Shown here: positions 25,555 through 33,780 of the stretch, one piece after another
How the letters are laid out: each line of letters begins with the position of its first letter
Position numbering within the stretch: the stretch's first letter is position 1
Assembly: GCF_014196255.1 (NCBI RefSeq)
Contig: NZ_JACIDH010000001.1
Coordinates: 62,001-126,000 of the forward strand
Direction: 5' to 3'
DNA: 64,000 bases
Source: Sphingomonas pseudosanguinis
GTDB taxonomy: Bacteria; Pseudomonadota; Alphaproteobacteria; Sphingomonadales; Sphingomonadaceae
The notes under the pieces: generated by a model
What the model saw: the letters and a program-made list of their open reading frames with translations, nothing else
What the model was told of the DNA's origin: nothing
The model's database searches: none
Translations under genes and position numbers: made by a program

Positions 25555-26250
25555 ATGCGCTTCTCCGCTTTGCTGCGTGGCGGTCTGGTCCTGGTGCTCG
25601 CCGCCTCGGCGACCGCGCCGGCGCAGGCCAGCCTGTTCGGCAAGAAGGCCCCGCCCGAGGATTTCTCTACCACCCGGCCGCTGCCCGTCGCGGCCCAGCC
25701 GGTCGCGCCCGCCAACGGCTCGATCTTCCAGGCGGCGGACGGCTATGCCGCGCTCTACGAAGGCTGGCGCGCGCGCCGGGTCGGCGATCCGCTGACCATC
25801 GTCCTTGTCGAGCGGACGGCGGCGTCCAAGTCGGCCAATTCCAAGCTGGGCTCGAAGGGCGATCTGGGCATCAATCCGCCGACCACAGGCCCGCTCGGCT
25901 CGCTGCTGAAGTCCACCGACATCGGCATGGGCGGCAGCCGCAACTTCAACGGCTCGGGCGCGGCCGACCAGTCCAACTCGCTGTCGGGCGAGATCAGCGT
26001 GACCGTGGCGCAGGTGTTCGCCAACGGCACCATGCTGGTCCAGGGGCAGAAGCGCGTGACGCTCAATCGCGGGGACGAGTTCATCCAGATCAAGGGGCTG
26101 GTGCGCATGGCCGACATCGGCATCGACAACCGCGTCCCCTCGACCCGCGTCGCCGATGCGCAGATCGCCTATACCGGCAAGGGCGATGTCGCCCGCGCCA
26201 GCCGCCAGGGCTGGCTGAGCCGTTTCTTCCAGGCCGTCAGCCCGTTCTGA
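25555..26250 (+). CDS. flgH: Flagellar L-ring protein FlgH (no lipobox cysteine)
   Basis: 231 residues from ATG 25555; a GTG at 25543 overlapping the flgG stop is the alternative. FlgH forms the outer-membrane L ring. The FlgH domain is clear (GWRARRVGDPLTIVLVERTAASKSANSKLGSKGDLG; EISVTVAQVFANGTMLVQGQKRV; FIQIKGLVRMADI). The signal peptide ends APAQA-S with no cysteine, and the whole protein contains none, so it cannot be a lipoprotein as FlgH usually is. Confidence 0.95.
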   Translation: MRFSALLRGGLVLVLAASATAPAQASLFGKKAPPEDFSTTRPLPVAAQPVAPANGSIFQAADGYAALYEGWRARRVGDPLTIVLVERTAASKSANSKLGSKGDLGINPPTTGPLGSLLKSTDIGMGGSRNFNGSGAADQSNSLSGEISVTVAQVFANGTMLVQGQKRVTLNRGDEFIQIKGLVRMADIGIDNRVPSTRVADAQIAYTGKGDVARASRQGWLSRFFQAVSPF

Positions 26251-26261
26251 GGCATTTGACC

Positions 26262-27359
26262 ATGATCCTCCGCTTCCTTCTCGCCATGCTCGCCACCTTC
26301 GCGATCGCCGCGCCGGCCTCGGCCGACCGGATCAAGGATCTGGGCGGGTTCCAGGGCATCCGCTCCAACCAGCTGACTGGTTACGGCATCGTCGTCGGTC
26401 TGCCGGGCACGGGCGACGACAATCTGGAATATACCGTCCAGTCGCTGAAGGCTGTCGTGTCGCGCTTCGGGCTGCAACTGCCGCCCAACGCCAATCCGGG
26501 CATGAAGAACGCGGCGGTGGTGATGGTCACCGCCGACCTGCCGCCCTTCGCCAAGCCGGGCCAGAAGCTGGACATCACCGTCGCCTCGATGGGCAAGGCC
26601 AAGTCGCTTCGCGGCGGCAGCCTGATCCTGACCCCGCTTCAGGGTGCCGATGGCCAGATCTATGCGATGGCGCAGGGCAATCTGGCGGTCGGCGGTCTGG
26701 GCGCGGAAGGCGCGGACGGATCGAAGATCGTCGTCAACGTCCCCTCCGCCGGCCGCATCCCCGAGGGCGCGACCGTCGAACGCGCGGTCGCCACCGGTTT
26801 CGACACCGCGCCGACGCTGACCTTCAACCTGGCGCGCGCCGACTTCACCACCGCGCAGAATGTCGCGCAGGCGATCAATGCGCGCCTGGGCATGGGGATC
26901 GCGCAGGCGATGGACGCCGTGTCGGTCGCAGTCCGCGCGCCGATGGGCGCCGATGTCCGCGCCACGCTGATGTCCGAGATCGAGAATCTGAACGTCGTCT
27001 CGGCCGAGCCGCCCGCCAAGGTGATCGTCAACGCGCGCACCGGCACCGTCGTCATCAACTCGGCGGTGCGCGTCGGCCCGGCGGCCGTCACCCACGGCAA
27101 GCTGACCGTCAAGATCGACGAGAATCAGCGCGTCAGCCAACCCGCCCCGCTCAGCGGCGGCCAGACCGTCGTCACGCCCAAATCGGGTGTCGCGGTCGAG
27201 GAGGAGCGTCGTCCGATGTTCCTGCTGAACCCCGGCCCCAAGCTGGCCGATGTGGTCAAGGCGGTGAACGCCATCGGTGCCGCGCCGTCCGACCTGGTCG
27301 CCATTCTCGAAGCGCTGAAGGAAGCCGGCGCGCTCAAGGCGGAGTTGATCGTCCTGTGA
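26262..27359 (+). CDS. flgI: Flagellar P-ring protein FlgI
   Basis: 365 residues. Periplasmic P-ring subunit with a Sec signal peptide (MILRFLLAMLATFAIAAPASA). Conserved blocks include RIKDLGGFQGIRSNQLTGYGIVVGLPGTGDD and the C-terminal LADVVKAVNAIGAAPSDLVAILEALKEAGALKAELIVL. The stop overlaps the flgJ start. Confidence 0.97.
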   Translation: MILRFLLAMLATFAIAAPASADRIKDLGGFQGIRSNQLTGYGIVVGLPGTGDDNLEYTVQSLKAVVSRFGLQLPPNANPGMKNAAVVMVTADLPPFAKPGQKLDITVASMGKAKSLRGGSLILTPLQGADGQIYAMAQGNLAVGGLGAEGADGSKIVVNVPSAGRIPEGATVERAVATGFDTAPTLTFNLARADFTTAQNVAQAINARLGMGIAQAMDAVSVAVRAPMGADVRATLMSEIENLNVVSAEPPAKVIVNARTGTVVINSAVRVGPAAVTHGKLTVKIDENQRVSQPAPLSGGQTVVTPKSGVAVEEERRPMFLLNPGPKLADVVKAVNAIGAAPSDLVAILEALKEAGALKAELIVL

Positions 27360-27685
27360 CCCAGAGCATCGCATCCACCCCGTCGGCGGCCTCGGCCGCC
27401 GGCATCACCGGCACGGTGTCCACCGACACCCGCCGCCTGTCGAACGGCGCCAATCTGGACAAGGCGGGCACCCAGTTCGAGGCGATCTTCACCGGCATGA
27501 TGCTGAAGGCGATGCGCCAGACCAAGCTGGGCGATTCGCTGTTCGAATCGAAGGCGCTCGACACGTTCCGCGACATGCGGGATCAACAGGTTGCGCAGAC
27601 CATGGCCGCCCATGCCCCGATGGGGATCGGCCAGGCGGTGACCGCATTCCTGGCCAAATCGCAACCCGCTGTTAACCAGAGTTGA
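27356..27685 (+). CDS. flgJ: Rod-binding protein FlgJ, N-terminal domain only
   Basis: 109 residues with a GTG start overlapping the flgI stop (GTGA). Only the rod-cap domain is present (LDKAGTQFEAIFTGMMLKAMRQTKLGDSLFESKALDTFRDMRDQQVAQTM). The C-terminal muramidase domain of enterobacterial FlgJ is absent. The separate SLT-domain gene at 17.2-18.1 kb probably supplies that activity. Confidence 0.93.
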   Translation: MTQSIASTPSAASAAGITGTVSTDTRRLSNGANLDKAGTQFEAIFTGMMLKAMRQTKLGDSLFESKALDTFRDMRDQQVAQTMAAHAPMGIGQAVTAFLAKSQPAVNQS

Positions 27686-27699
27686 CGTAGTTAACGCGC

Positions 27700-29043
27700 A
27701 TGAGCGACCTGCTCTCTATCGGCGCTTCGGGCGTCCGCGCATATCAGACCGCGCTTACCGCCGTCGGCGAAAACATCGCCAATGTCGGAACGGACGGCTA
27801 TTCGCGTCGCACGGTCACCATGCGCGAGGTCGCGCCCGCCGCAGGCCTTGCCGCCAACAAGGTCTCGGCCGGCTCGGGCGTGATGGTCGAGGGCATCGCG
27901 CGGGCCACCGACGTCTATGCCAGCGCCGCCGTGCGCGCCGCCACCGCCGACCTGTCGCGCACCCAGACGGGGGCCACCTGGCTGACCCGGATCGAGGGTG
28001 CGATGACGGGCGATCAGGTCCAGACCCGGCTCACCGCCTTCTTCACCGCCGCGCGCACGCTGGCGGCCGAGCCGACCTCGGGCGCGTTGCGCTCGACGAT
28101 GCTGGAAACCGCCAAGTCGACCGCGACCGCCTTCACCGCGACCGACTCGGCCTTCGAGCAGATCAACGCCGATTTCGACGGTCAGGCGCGCCAGGCCGCG
28201 CACGACCTGTCCTCACTCGCCACCTCGCTGGTGCGGGTCAATGACGGGCTGGGCCGGACCCAGCCGGGCACCGCCGCCGCCGCGCAGCTGACCGATCAGC
28301 GCGACCAGATCCTGGCGCAGATGAGCGCGCTGTCCGACATCACCAGCACGACCGACCAGTTGGGCCGCGCGACGGTGCGACTCGGCGACCGGGCCGGTCC
28401 GGTGCTGGCCTCGACCGACATGGTCGGCTCGGTCAGCTATCAGCGTCGCCCCGATCGCAGCGTCGGCTTCACCGTCTCGCTGCAGGGCGAAAGCCACGAC
28501 TTCATCCCCACCGGTGGCGCGCTCGCCGGTGCGCTCGACGGCGCGGAGCGGATCAACGCCACGCGGGCGGCCTTCAACCAGGTCGCCAAGGATTTCGTGA
28601 AGACGGTCAACGACCTTCAGGTCAACGGCCAGGACCTGACCGGTGCGCAGGGCAAGCCGATGTTCACCCTGGCCGACAACAGCGCGGTGATGGGTCTGAA
28701 CTTCACTGAAGGATCGATGATCGCGGCGGCGAAGGACAATCAGGGGTCGCGCAACGCCGACAATCTGTACGATCTGCAAACGCTGCGCGGCACCGGCAAG
28801 TTCGAAGGGCGGCTGACCCAGATCGTCACCGACAACGCCACCACGCTCAAGCAGCGCCAGACCGTCGCCGAGGCGCAGACCGCGATCAGCGACGGCGCCA
28901 AGGCGACGCTGTCGGGCGCCTCGGGCGTGACGCTCGATTCGGAGGCGGTCACGCTGATGCGCTTCCAGCAGGCCTATTCGGCCTCCAGCCGGGTCATCCA
29001 GATGGCGCGCGAAACCTTCCAGTCGATCCTCGAGATCCGGTAA
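27700..29043 (+). CDS. flgK: Flagellar hook-associated protein FlgK
   Basis: 447 residues. First hook-filament junction protein. N-terminal SIGASGVRAYQTALTAVGENIANVGTDGYSRRTV and C-terminal GVTLDSEAVTLMRFQQAYSASSRVIQMARETFQSILEIR are canonical. The start lies 14 bases after flgJ, in a gap with two GTTAAC hexamers at 27671 and 27690. Confidence 0.96.
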   Translation: MSDLLSIGASGVRAYQTALTAVGENIANVGTDGYSRRTVTMREVAPAAGLAANKVSAGSGVMVEGIARATDVYASAAVRAATADLSRTQTGATWLTRIEGAMTGDQVQTRLTAFFTAARTLAAEPTSGALRSTMLETAKSTATAFTATDSAFEQINADFDGQARQAAHDLSSLATSLVRVNDGLGRTQPGTAAAAQLTDQRDQILAQMSALSDITSTTDQLGRATVRLGDRAGPVLASTDMVGSVSYQRRPDRSVGFTVSLQGESHDFIPTGGALAGALDGAERINATRAAFNQVAKDFVKTVNDLQVNGQDLTGAQGKPMFTLADNSAVMGLNFTEGSMIAAAKDNQGSRNADNLYDLQTLRGTGKFEGRLTQIVTDNATTLKQRQTVAEAQTAISDGAKATLSGASGVTLDSEAVTLMRFQQAYSASSRVIQMARETFQSILEIR

Positions 29044-29048
29044 CGGTC

Positions 29049-29942
29049 ATGCAGATTTCCACCAACGTCTTCTATGACATGGCATCGCGGCGGATGACCG
29101 CGCTGACCGGCAAGGCCAATGCGGCCATGCTGGAGATCTCGACGGGCAAGAAGCTGCAAAACCCGTCCGACAACGCCGCCGCCGCCGCGCAGGTCGCCGA
29201 GTTCGACCGCCGCGACGCCGACGATGCCGTCTACAAGACCAATCTGACGCTCGCCGGATCGCTGTTGCAGCAGGCCGACACCACGCTGGGCCAGATCGGC
29301 AACCAGGTGCAAAAGGCGCTGGAATTGGCGACGCAGGCGGCCAACGGCACGCTGTCGGTCGCCAACCGCGCCAGCGTCGGCGATCAGATCGCCTCGATCC
29401 GCGACGCGCTGGTCGGCCTCGCCAATTCCAAGGACGCACGCGGCCTGCCGCTGTTCGGCGCGGCGGCGGGCACCGACGCGGTCCGGCTGAGCGGTGGCGC
29501 GTACACCTATACCCAGGCTGATGTGTCGGAGATTCCGATCGCCGATGGCCAGTCGATCGAGGTTTCGGTCGGCGCCGAGCGGGTGTTCAAGGCCGGCGAC
29601 AGCGACACGCTGAACGTACTGAACAGGCTGGTCACCGCGTTGCAGACCAACACTGGCGATGTCGCCGGGACGATCCGCGACTCGATGGACAAGCTGTCCG
29701 CCGCCAACGACAATATCGCCAGCGTCCAGGCCTCGATCGGTGCGCGCGAGGCGCGGGTCGAACTGCAACAGGGGTTGCAGGAACAGGCCGCGACCGATCG
29801 CGCCACGCTGCGCTCGACCGTCGAGGACGCCGATCCGACCGAATCGATCACCAAGCTGCAACAGACGATGACGGTGTTGCAGGCCACCCAGGCCAGCTTC
29901 ACCAAATTAACGAGCCTGTCGCTCTTCGATTATCTGAAGTGA
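29049..29942 (+). CDS. flgL: Flagellar hook-associated protein FlgL
   Basis: 297 residues. Second hook-filament junction protein, related to flagellin. N-terminal ISTNVFYDMASRRMTALTGKANAAMLEISTGKKLQNPSDNAAAAAQ is typical. The C-terminus is flagellin-like (ITKLQQTMTVLQATQASFTKLTSLSLFDYLK). Last gene of the flgB-flgL series. Confidence 0.94.
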   Translation: MQISTNVFYDMASRRMTALTGKANAAMLEISTGKKLQNPSDNAAAAAQVAEFDRRDADDAVYKTNLTLAGSLLQQADTTLGQIGNQVQKALELATQAANGTLSVANRASVGDQIASIRDALVGLANSKDARGLPLFGAAAGTDAVRLSGGAYTYTQADVSEIPIADGQSIEVSVGAERVFKAGDSDTLNVLNRLVTALQTNTGDVAGTIRDSMDKLSAANDNIASVQASIGAREARVELQQGLQEQAATDRATLRSTVEDADPTESITKLQQTMTVLQATQASFTKLTSLSLFDYLK

Positions 29943-30034
29943 TCGAAGGGGTTCGGTAACTCTATCTTGAGGTTACGGCGCTAGTCCGGAGATCGGACCG
30001 CCGACATGTCGGTTCTCTGGAGAATCATTCCACC

Positions 30035-30898
30035 ATGTTTCCTGCCATCGGCCTGGTCATCCTGCTCGGCATGGTCTTCGGCGGCTTCGCCATTACCGGC
30101 GGCAAGCTGGGACCCGTGTTCGAGGCGATCCCGCACGAAATGCTCATCATCGGCGGCGCGGCCGTCGGTGCGCTCGTCATCGGCAATTCCGGCAAGGAGC
30201 TGAAGGCGCTGGGCGGCGCGATGGGCAAGATCTTCAAGGGGCCCAAGTACAAGAAGCAGGACTATCTCGACGTCATCTTCCTTGTCTCCAAGCTGATGAA
30301 GATGCTGCGCACCGAAGGTCCGATCGCGCTGGAGCCGCATGTCGAGGACCCCAAGTCCTCCTCGGTCTTCGCCGAATATCCGCGGCTCGTCGCCGACCAT
30401 ACGCTCGTCAACCTGATCGCCGACACGCTGCGCCTGGTCGTGGTGTCGTCCGGAACGCTCGACGTGCACGCGGTCGAGGAGGTCATGGACAACGCGATCA
30501 AGACCCATCACCACGAGGTCGAAGGGCCGCAGGGCACGCTGCAGAGTCTCGCCGACTCGCTGCCCGCGCTCGGCATCGTCGCGGCGGTGCTCGGCATCGT
30601 GAAGACCATGGGGTCGATCGACAAGCCACCGAGCGTGCTGGGCGGCATGATCGGCTCGGCGCTGGTCGGCACCTTCATGGGCGTGCTTCTGGCCTATGGT
30701 ATCGTGAACCCGTTCGCGGGCCGCCTGAAGCAGGTGATCGATGCCGACGCCGCCATCTATCACGTCGTCAAGCAGATCATCATCGCCTCGCTCCACGGCC
30801 ATCCGCAGCCGCTGGTTATCGAAGCCGCGCGCTCGGGCATCGCGCACAAGGACCAGCCCGGCTTCGCCGAGGTGTTCGACGGACTGCGGGGCCGCTAA
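30035..30898 (+). CDS. motA: Flagellar motor stator protein MotA
   Basis: 287 residues, canonical four-helix MotA. The N-terminal helix (IGLVILLGMVFGGFAITGG) and second helix (EMLIIGGAAVGALVIGN) precede a cytoplasmic loop. The family signature DSLPALGIVAAVLGIVKTMGSI is followed by GSALVGTFMGVLLAYGIVNPFAG. It forms the proton channel with MotB. The 92-base gap from flgL holds GTAAC/GTTAC and CCGACATGTCGG palindromes but no convincing promoter, so it may be co-transcribed with flgB-L. Confidence 0.97.
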   Translation: MFPAIGLVILLGMVFGGFAITGGKLGPVFEAIPHEMLIIGGAAVGALVIGNSGKELKALGGAMGKIFKGPKYKKQDYLDVIFLVSKLMKMLRTEGPIALEPHVEDPKSSSVFAEYPRLVADHTLVNLIADTLRLVVVSSGTLDVHAVEEVMDNAIKTHHHEVEGPQGTLQSLADSLPALGIVAAVLGIVKTMGSIDKPPSVLGGMIGSALVGTFMGVLLAYGIVNPFAGRLKQVIDADAAIYHVVKQIIIASLHGHPQPLVIEAARSGIAHKDQPGFAEVFDGLRGR

Positions 30899-30901
30899 GC
30901 C

Positions 30902-31792
30902 ATGGCCCGCGCGCCCCACGGCAAGAACGAGCCGCCCAAGATCGTCATCGTCAAGAAGATCATCGCCGATGGTCATGGCGGGCATCATGGCGGCGCGTGG
31001 AAGGTCGCCTATGCCGATTTCGTGACGGCGATGATGGCGTTCTTCCTGCTGCTGTGGCTGCTCGGCGCAACGACCGAGAAGCAGCGCAAGGGCATCGCCG
31101 ACTATTTCGCGCCGACCCTGCTCGACACCAAGTCGACGGGTATCGGCGGCGGCGTTCTGAACGGCGGACCCGGTGCGGGCCGTCAGCAGCAGGCCGCGAG
31201 CGGCCGCCTTCAGGTCATCATTCCCAAGGTGATGGAGGGCGGCGGCGACAAGGCGGGAACCGGCGACAAGGGCTCGCTGCGCAATCCCAATGCCGTGGTG
31301 CAGGACAAGAAGACGTTCGACGCGATCAAGCGCGAGCTCCTCAAAAAGATGCAGGTCACGCCCGAGCTCCGCAAGTTGGCGCAACAGGTGCGGTTCATCC
31401 CCACCGATGACGGGCTGCGCATCGATCTGGTCGACAATGCCGATTATTCGATGTTCGCGACGGGCACCACCAGCCTGGAGCCGGCCGCATCACAGCTGAT
31501 CGGCACCATCGCCAAGACGGTGGCGGATGTGCCCAACACGATCATGATTCGCGGCCATACCGACAGCGTGCCCTATGGCGATCCGCGCGCGATGAACAAC
31601 TGGATGCTGTCCTCGGGCCGTGCCGAGGCGACCCGGCGGCGTCTGGCGGCCGGCGGACTGCCCGAATCGCGCTTCGAGCGGATCGAGGGCGTCGCCGATC
31701 GCGAACCGATGATCGCGAGCAACCCGTCCGATCCGCGCAACCGGCGCGTGGCCATCACCCTGCTCTATCGCAAGGGCGTGTTCGGCGAGTGA
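30902..31792 (+). CDS. motB: Flagellar motor stator protein MotB
   Basis: 296 residues. The transmembrane helix carries the proton-accepting Asp39 in WKVAYADFVTAMMAFFLLLWLLG. A Gly/Gln-rich plug-linker follows, then a complete OmpA-like peptidoglycan-binding domain (IRGHTDSVPYGDPRAMNNWMLSSGRAEATRRRL; DPRNRRVAITLLYR). A GCCGGGT/ACCCGGC hairpin lies after the stop (31800-31821) without a T-run. Confidence 0.97.
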   Translation: MARAPHGKNEPPKIVIVKKIIADGHGGHHGGAWKVAYADFVTAMMAFFLLLWLLGATTEKQRKGIADYFAPTLLDTKSTGIGGGVLNGGPGAGRQQQAASGRLQVIIPKVMEGGGDKAGTGDKGSLRNPNAVVQDKKTFDAIKRELLKKMQVTPELRKLAQQVRFIPTDDGLRIDLVDNADYSMFATGTTSLEPAASQLIGTIAKTVADVPNTIMIRGHTDSVPYGDPRAMNNWMLSSGRAEATRRRLAAGGLPESRFERIEGVADREPMIASNPSDPRNRRVAITLLYRKGVFGE

Positions 31793-31833
31793 CCGGTCGG
31801 CCGGGTAATCCCGGACCCGGCTCCAATTCTGGA

Positions 31834-32040
31834 TCAGTTCAGGTCCTGAACCAACAGGGCGGCGGCTTCGCGCTGCTGGCGGGCGTCGCGGATCGCCTCG
31901 GTCTTCAGGCTGCGTTCGGCCAATAGGGTCCAAGCGGCTTCGGCGCGCCGCGCGCGTTCGCGCACCAGCGCGAGCGGGCTGTCCTCGGCCTCGCGGTGGC
32001 AGCGTTCGGCGTGGGCGGCGAAGGTCTGGCTGTCACGCAT
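31834..32040 (-). CDS. Small hypothetical protein, helical and charged
   Basis: 68 residues, rich in Ala, Arg and Glu (HAERCHREAEDSPLALVRERARRAEAAWTLLAERS), no signal or membrane segment; probably a short helical bundle. Unrecognised. Convergent with motB and upstream of the small cold-shock gene on the other side. AGGAGATG precedes the ATG, which supports translation. Confidence 0.6.
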   Translation of the reverse strand: MRDSQTFAAHAERCHREAEDSPLALVRERARRAEAAWTLLAERSLKTEAIRDARQQREAAALLVQDLN

Positions 32041-32102
32041 CGAAACATCTCCTCAAGCAGAAACAAAAAAGGGGGCGAAAAGCTCGTTCCCTCGCATCGT
32101 CC

Positions 32103-32315
32103 TCAATCGGCCGGCTGAAGATTGACCGCGCTCGTCTTGCCGCGGCGGTCCTGCTCCAGTTCGTAATGCAGCCGCTGGTTCTGGTTCAGCGAGATCATGC
32201 CCGCCCGTTCGACCGCGGAGATATGGACGAAGGCGTCATTGCCGCCGCCATCGGGCGCGATGAAGCCATAGCCCTTGTCGGCGTTGAAGAATTTGACGGT
32301 GCCGGACTGGCTCAT
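32103..32315 (-). CDS. Cold-shock domain protein, CspA family
   Basis: 70 residues, a single cold-shock domain with RNP1-like KGYGFI and RNP2-like VFVHIS-type motif (AFVHISAVERAG). Binds single-stranded RNA/DNA. Start chosen at 32315 behind AGAAGGAAAA; an in-frame ATG at 32348 is less likely. The loop GGGNDAFVHISAVERAGM also occurs in the second domain of the larger protein at 39 kb. A GC stem with a T6 run on the minus strand (about 32064-32095) may terminate it. Confidence 0.93.
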   Translation of the reverse strand: MSQSGTVKFFNADKGYGFIAPDGGGNDAFVHISAVERAGMISLNQNQRLHYELEQDRRGKTSAVNLQPAD

Positions 32316-32704
32316 GCTGTTTTCCTTCTGAACGGACCGCCGAGACATGGTCGATCCTTATGCTTCGACAGCAGGGAAAGAAGGAAAAGGGGGCCGCAAA
32401 GCGCCAAGAACCGTCGATATGCGACTATAGCGCAACCCATGTCGGGTGCCCGGCGATAATTACAACCAGGCGGCGCATTTATTATCGTCCTGGCGCGAAT
32501 CGCGGCGTGGCGCCTCGAAGACTTTGGGGCGCGTGGCGATGGTGGGAAAAATATTAGGCGGCGGGCGAATATATCCGCCAATTCCCGAGGGTTGCGGATG
32601 AAAAGGTCCATCGCCGCCAGGTGCCATGAAAAACGCCCGCCATCCTGCTCCGGGAGAAGAGCGGACGGCGGGCGATCTTCACGCCACCAAGGTGGAACCG
32701 GGGA
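32316..32704. other. Intergenic gap between cspA and mucR
   Basis: 389 bases with no supportable gene. It holds the mucR terminator (32629-32674) and, on the minus strand, a TATAGT hexamer at 32424-32429 that could be the -10 of a cspA promoter, giving a leader of about 100 bases. The rest shows nothing I can name. Confidence 0.5.
32629..32674 (-). terminator. Intrinsic terminator of mucR
   Basis: CGCCCGCC at 32634 pairs with GGCGGGCG ending at 32674 and is followed on the minus strand by TTTTT. Placed 31 bases after the mucR stop. Confidence 0.8.
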
Positions 32705-33193
32705 TTATTCCTCGGTCGCGGTCTCGGCGCCCTTGCGGGGCTTGCGCGGGGCGGTGGTGCCGTTGCGCTGGCCGGGCTTGCGGCCCAGGCCGATCTTCTT
32801 GGCCATCGCGCGACGGCTTTCCGAATAGCTCTCGGCAACCATCGGATAGTCCGGCTTCAGGCCGTAACGCTCGCGATATTCCTCCGGCGTCAGGCCATGG
32901 GTGGCCAGGTGACGGCGCAGCGTCTTGTACGGCTTGCCGTCGATCATCGAAATGATGTGATCCTTCGACGCCAAAGACTTACGCGCCGAAACGGCGGGGA
33001 CATATTCGGTGGGCGCCTCGACATCAGTCGTCTGCGGCGCGCTGCCCAGAAGCGACGACACGGTTTCGTGCATCTTGCCGAGAAATGCGGGAACCTCCTC
33101 CGCCGAGGTGCGGGTATTGGGATTACCCAGCCACGCGATCGTCAGTTCGGTTGCCAGTTCAACGGCATTCACATCGATAGGGTCGTCGGCCAT
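32705..33193 (-). CDS. MucR-family transcriptional regulator without the zinc-finger cysteine
   Basis: 162 residues. The MucR/Ros core is clear (IDGKPYKTLRRHLATHGLTPEEYRERYGLKPDYPMVAESYSESRRAMAKKIGLGRKPG). These proteins are H-NS-like silencers/regulators of exopolysaccharide, cell-cycle and motility genes in alphaproteobacteria. The usual Cys in the IICLEDG-type segment is replaced (IISMIDG), and the protein has no Cys at all, so it cannot form a Cys2His2 zinc site. AGGAGCG ribosome-binding site. A TTGACG hexamer on the minus strand (33242-33247) is a candidate -35. Confidence 0.92.
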   Translation of the reverse strand: MADDPIDVNAVELATELTIAWLGNPNTRTSAEEVPAFLGKMHETVSSLLGSAPQTTDVEAPTEYVPAVSARKSLASKDHIISMIDGKPYKTLRRHLATHGLTPEEYRERYGLKPDYPMVAESYSESRRAMAKKIGLGRKPGQRNGTTAPRKPRKGAETATEE

Positions 33194-33267
33194 GTTACGC
33201 TCCTGTTGCAATTGATCGTGAACTAGCCGTGATTTCCGCAACGTCAACCTGCGGCGGTGTCATTTTT

Positions 33268-33311
33268 GCTCCTGAAACGTAATATTTCGGGCAATATTTA
33301 TCTTCAGGAGC
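33268..33311. promoter_or_regulatory. AT-rich inverted repeat upstream of mucR
   Basis: GCTCCTGAA (33268-33276) and TTCAGGAGC (33303-33311) are perfect inverted arms around 26 AT-rich bases containing two AATATTT runs. It lies 75-118 bases upstream of the mucR start and upstream of its candidate -35. MucR proteins prefer AT-rich targets, so autoregulation is possible. Confidence 0.5.
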
Positions 33312-33364
33312 GATATGATCTTTAGGGCGTGAAATTCTTTTACACGGATCAATATAGCCCACCT

Positions 33365-33615
33365 CGGATCAGCATTTGCCCATGTCGGGGCATGATCGCC
33401 ATCGAGGCCTTACAGGCCTTTCGAAAACGCAGACAATTGGAACGATGGCGGTGCGCACAGGTATCCCTGGCAAAGTGCATGATTGCATTTTTTGCAAGAA
33501 AAATTGATGAGCTTGCAGTTGTGTTAATCGTGCGGCTGACGCAAAGGGAACGGGCCTTTCAGGCATCCTCTCCTAAAAACTTTCACGGCTGGTCTTCGGA
33601 CCAGCCTTTTTTTTG
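33365..33615 (+). ncRNA. Candidate small RNA upstream of and divergent from mucR
   Basis: The 584-base gap 33197-33780 has no convincing gene but ends, on the plus strand, in an ideal terminator. A TATAGC hexamer at 33353-33358 could be a -10, which would give an RNA of about 250 bases; the 5' end is a guess. A single-stranded-looking CCTCTCC at 33568-33574, just before the terminator, is complementary to Shine-Dalgarno sequences, a common design in alphaproteobacterial regulatory RNAs. The region is clearly AT-richer than its surroundings. Confidence 0.4.
33588..33615 (+). terminator. Strong rho-independent terminator with TTCG loop
   Basis: GGCTGGTC-TTCG-GACCAGCC followed by eight T. A perfect 8-bp stem with an extra-stable tetraloop. 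No annotated plus-strand gene lies upstream within 1.7 kb, so it implies an unannotated transcript. Confidence 0.88.
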
Positions 33616-33780
33616 GCTATGCAGCGGGCATCGGTCGGCTTAGGCTCACTATGTCGCCGCGCACACCATAACGAATAAGCAGGAGCGGAAGCCGCCGGGA
33701 AACCGGCACCGCGCGACGATACCGGGGGTTGAGCGACCCGTCGCTCCCCCCGTCCAACCTCATCCTTGGATTTGCGACGT

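Noticed and set aside
27671-27695. Two GTTAAC hexamers before flgK as a CtrA site.
   Set aside because: CtrA sites are TTAA-N7-TTAA; here the spacing is about 15 bases. I found no proper CtrA box in the flagellar promoters.
33329-33643. 104-codon plus-strand open frame (MKFFYTDQYSPPRIS...) in the mucR upstream gap.
   Set aside because: It starts with GTG, reads through the strong terminator and its T8 run, and has amino-acid and base composition unlike any neighbouring gene. A non-coding transcript explains the region better.
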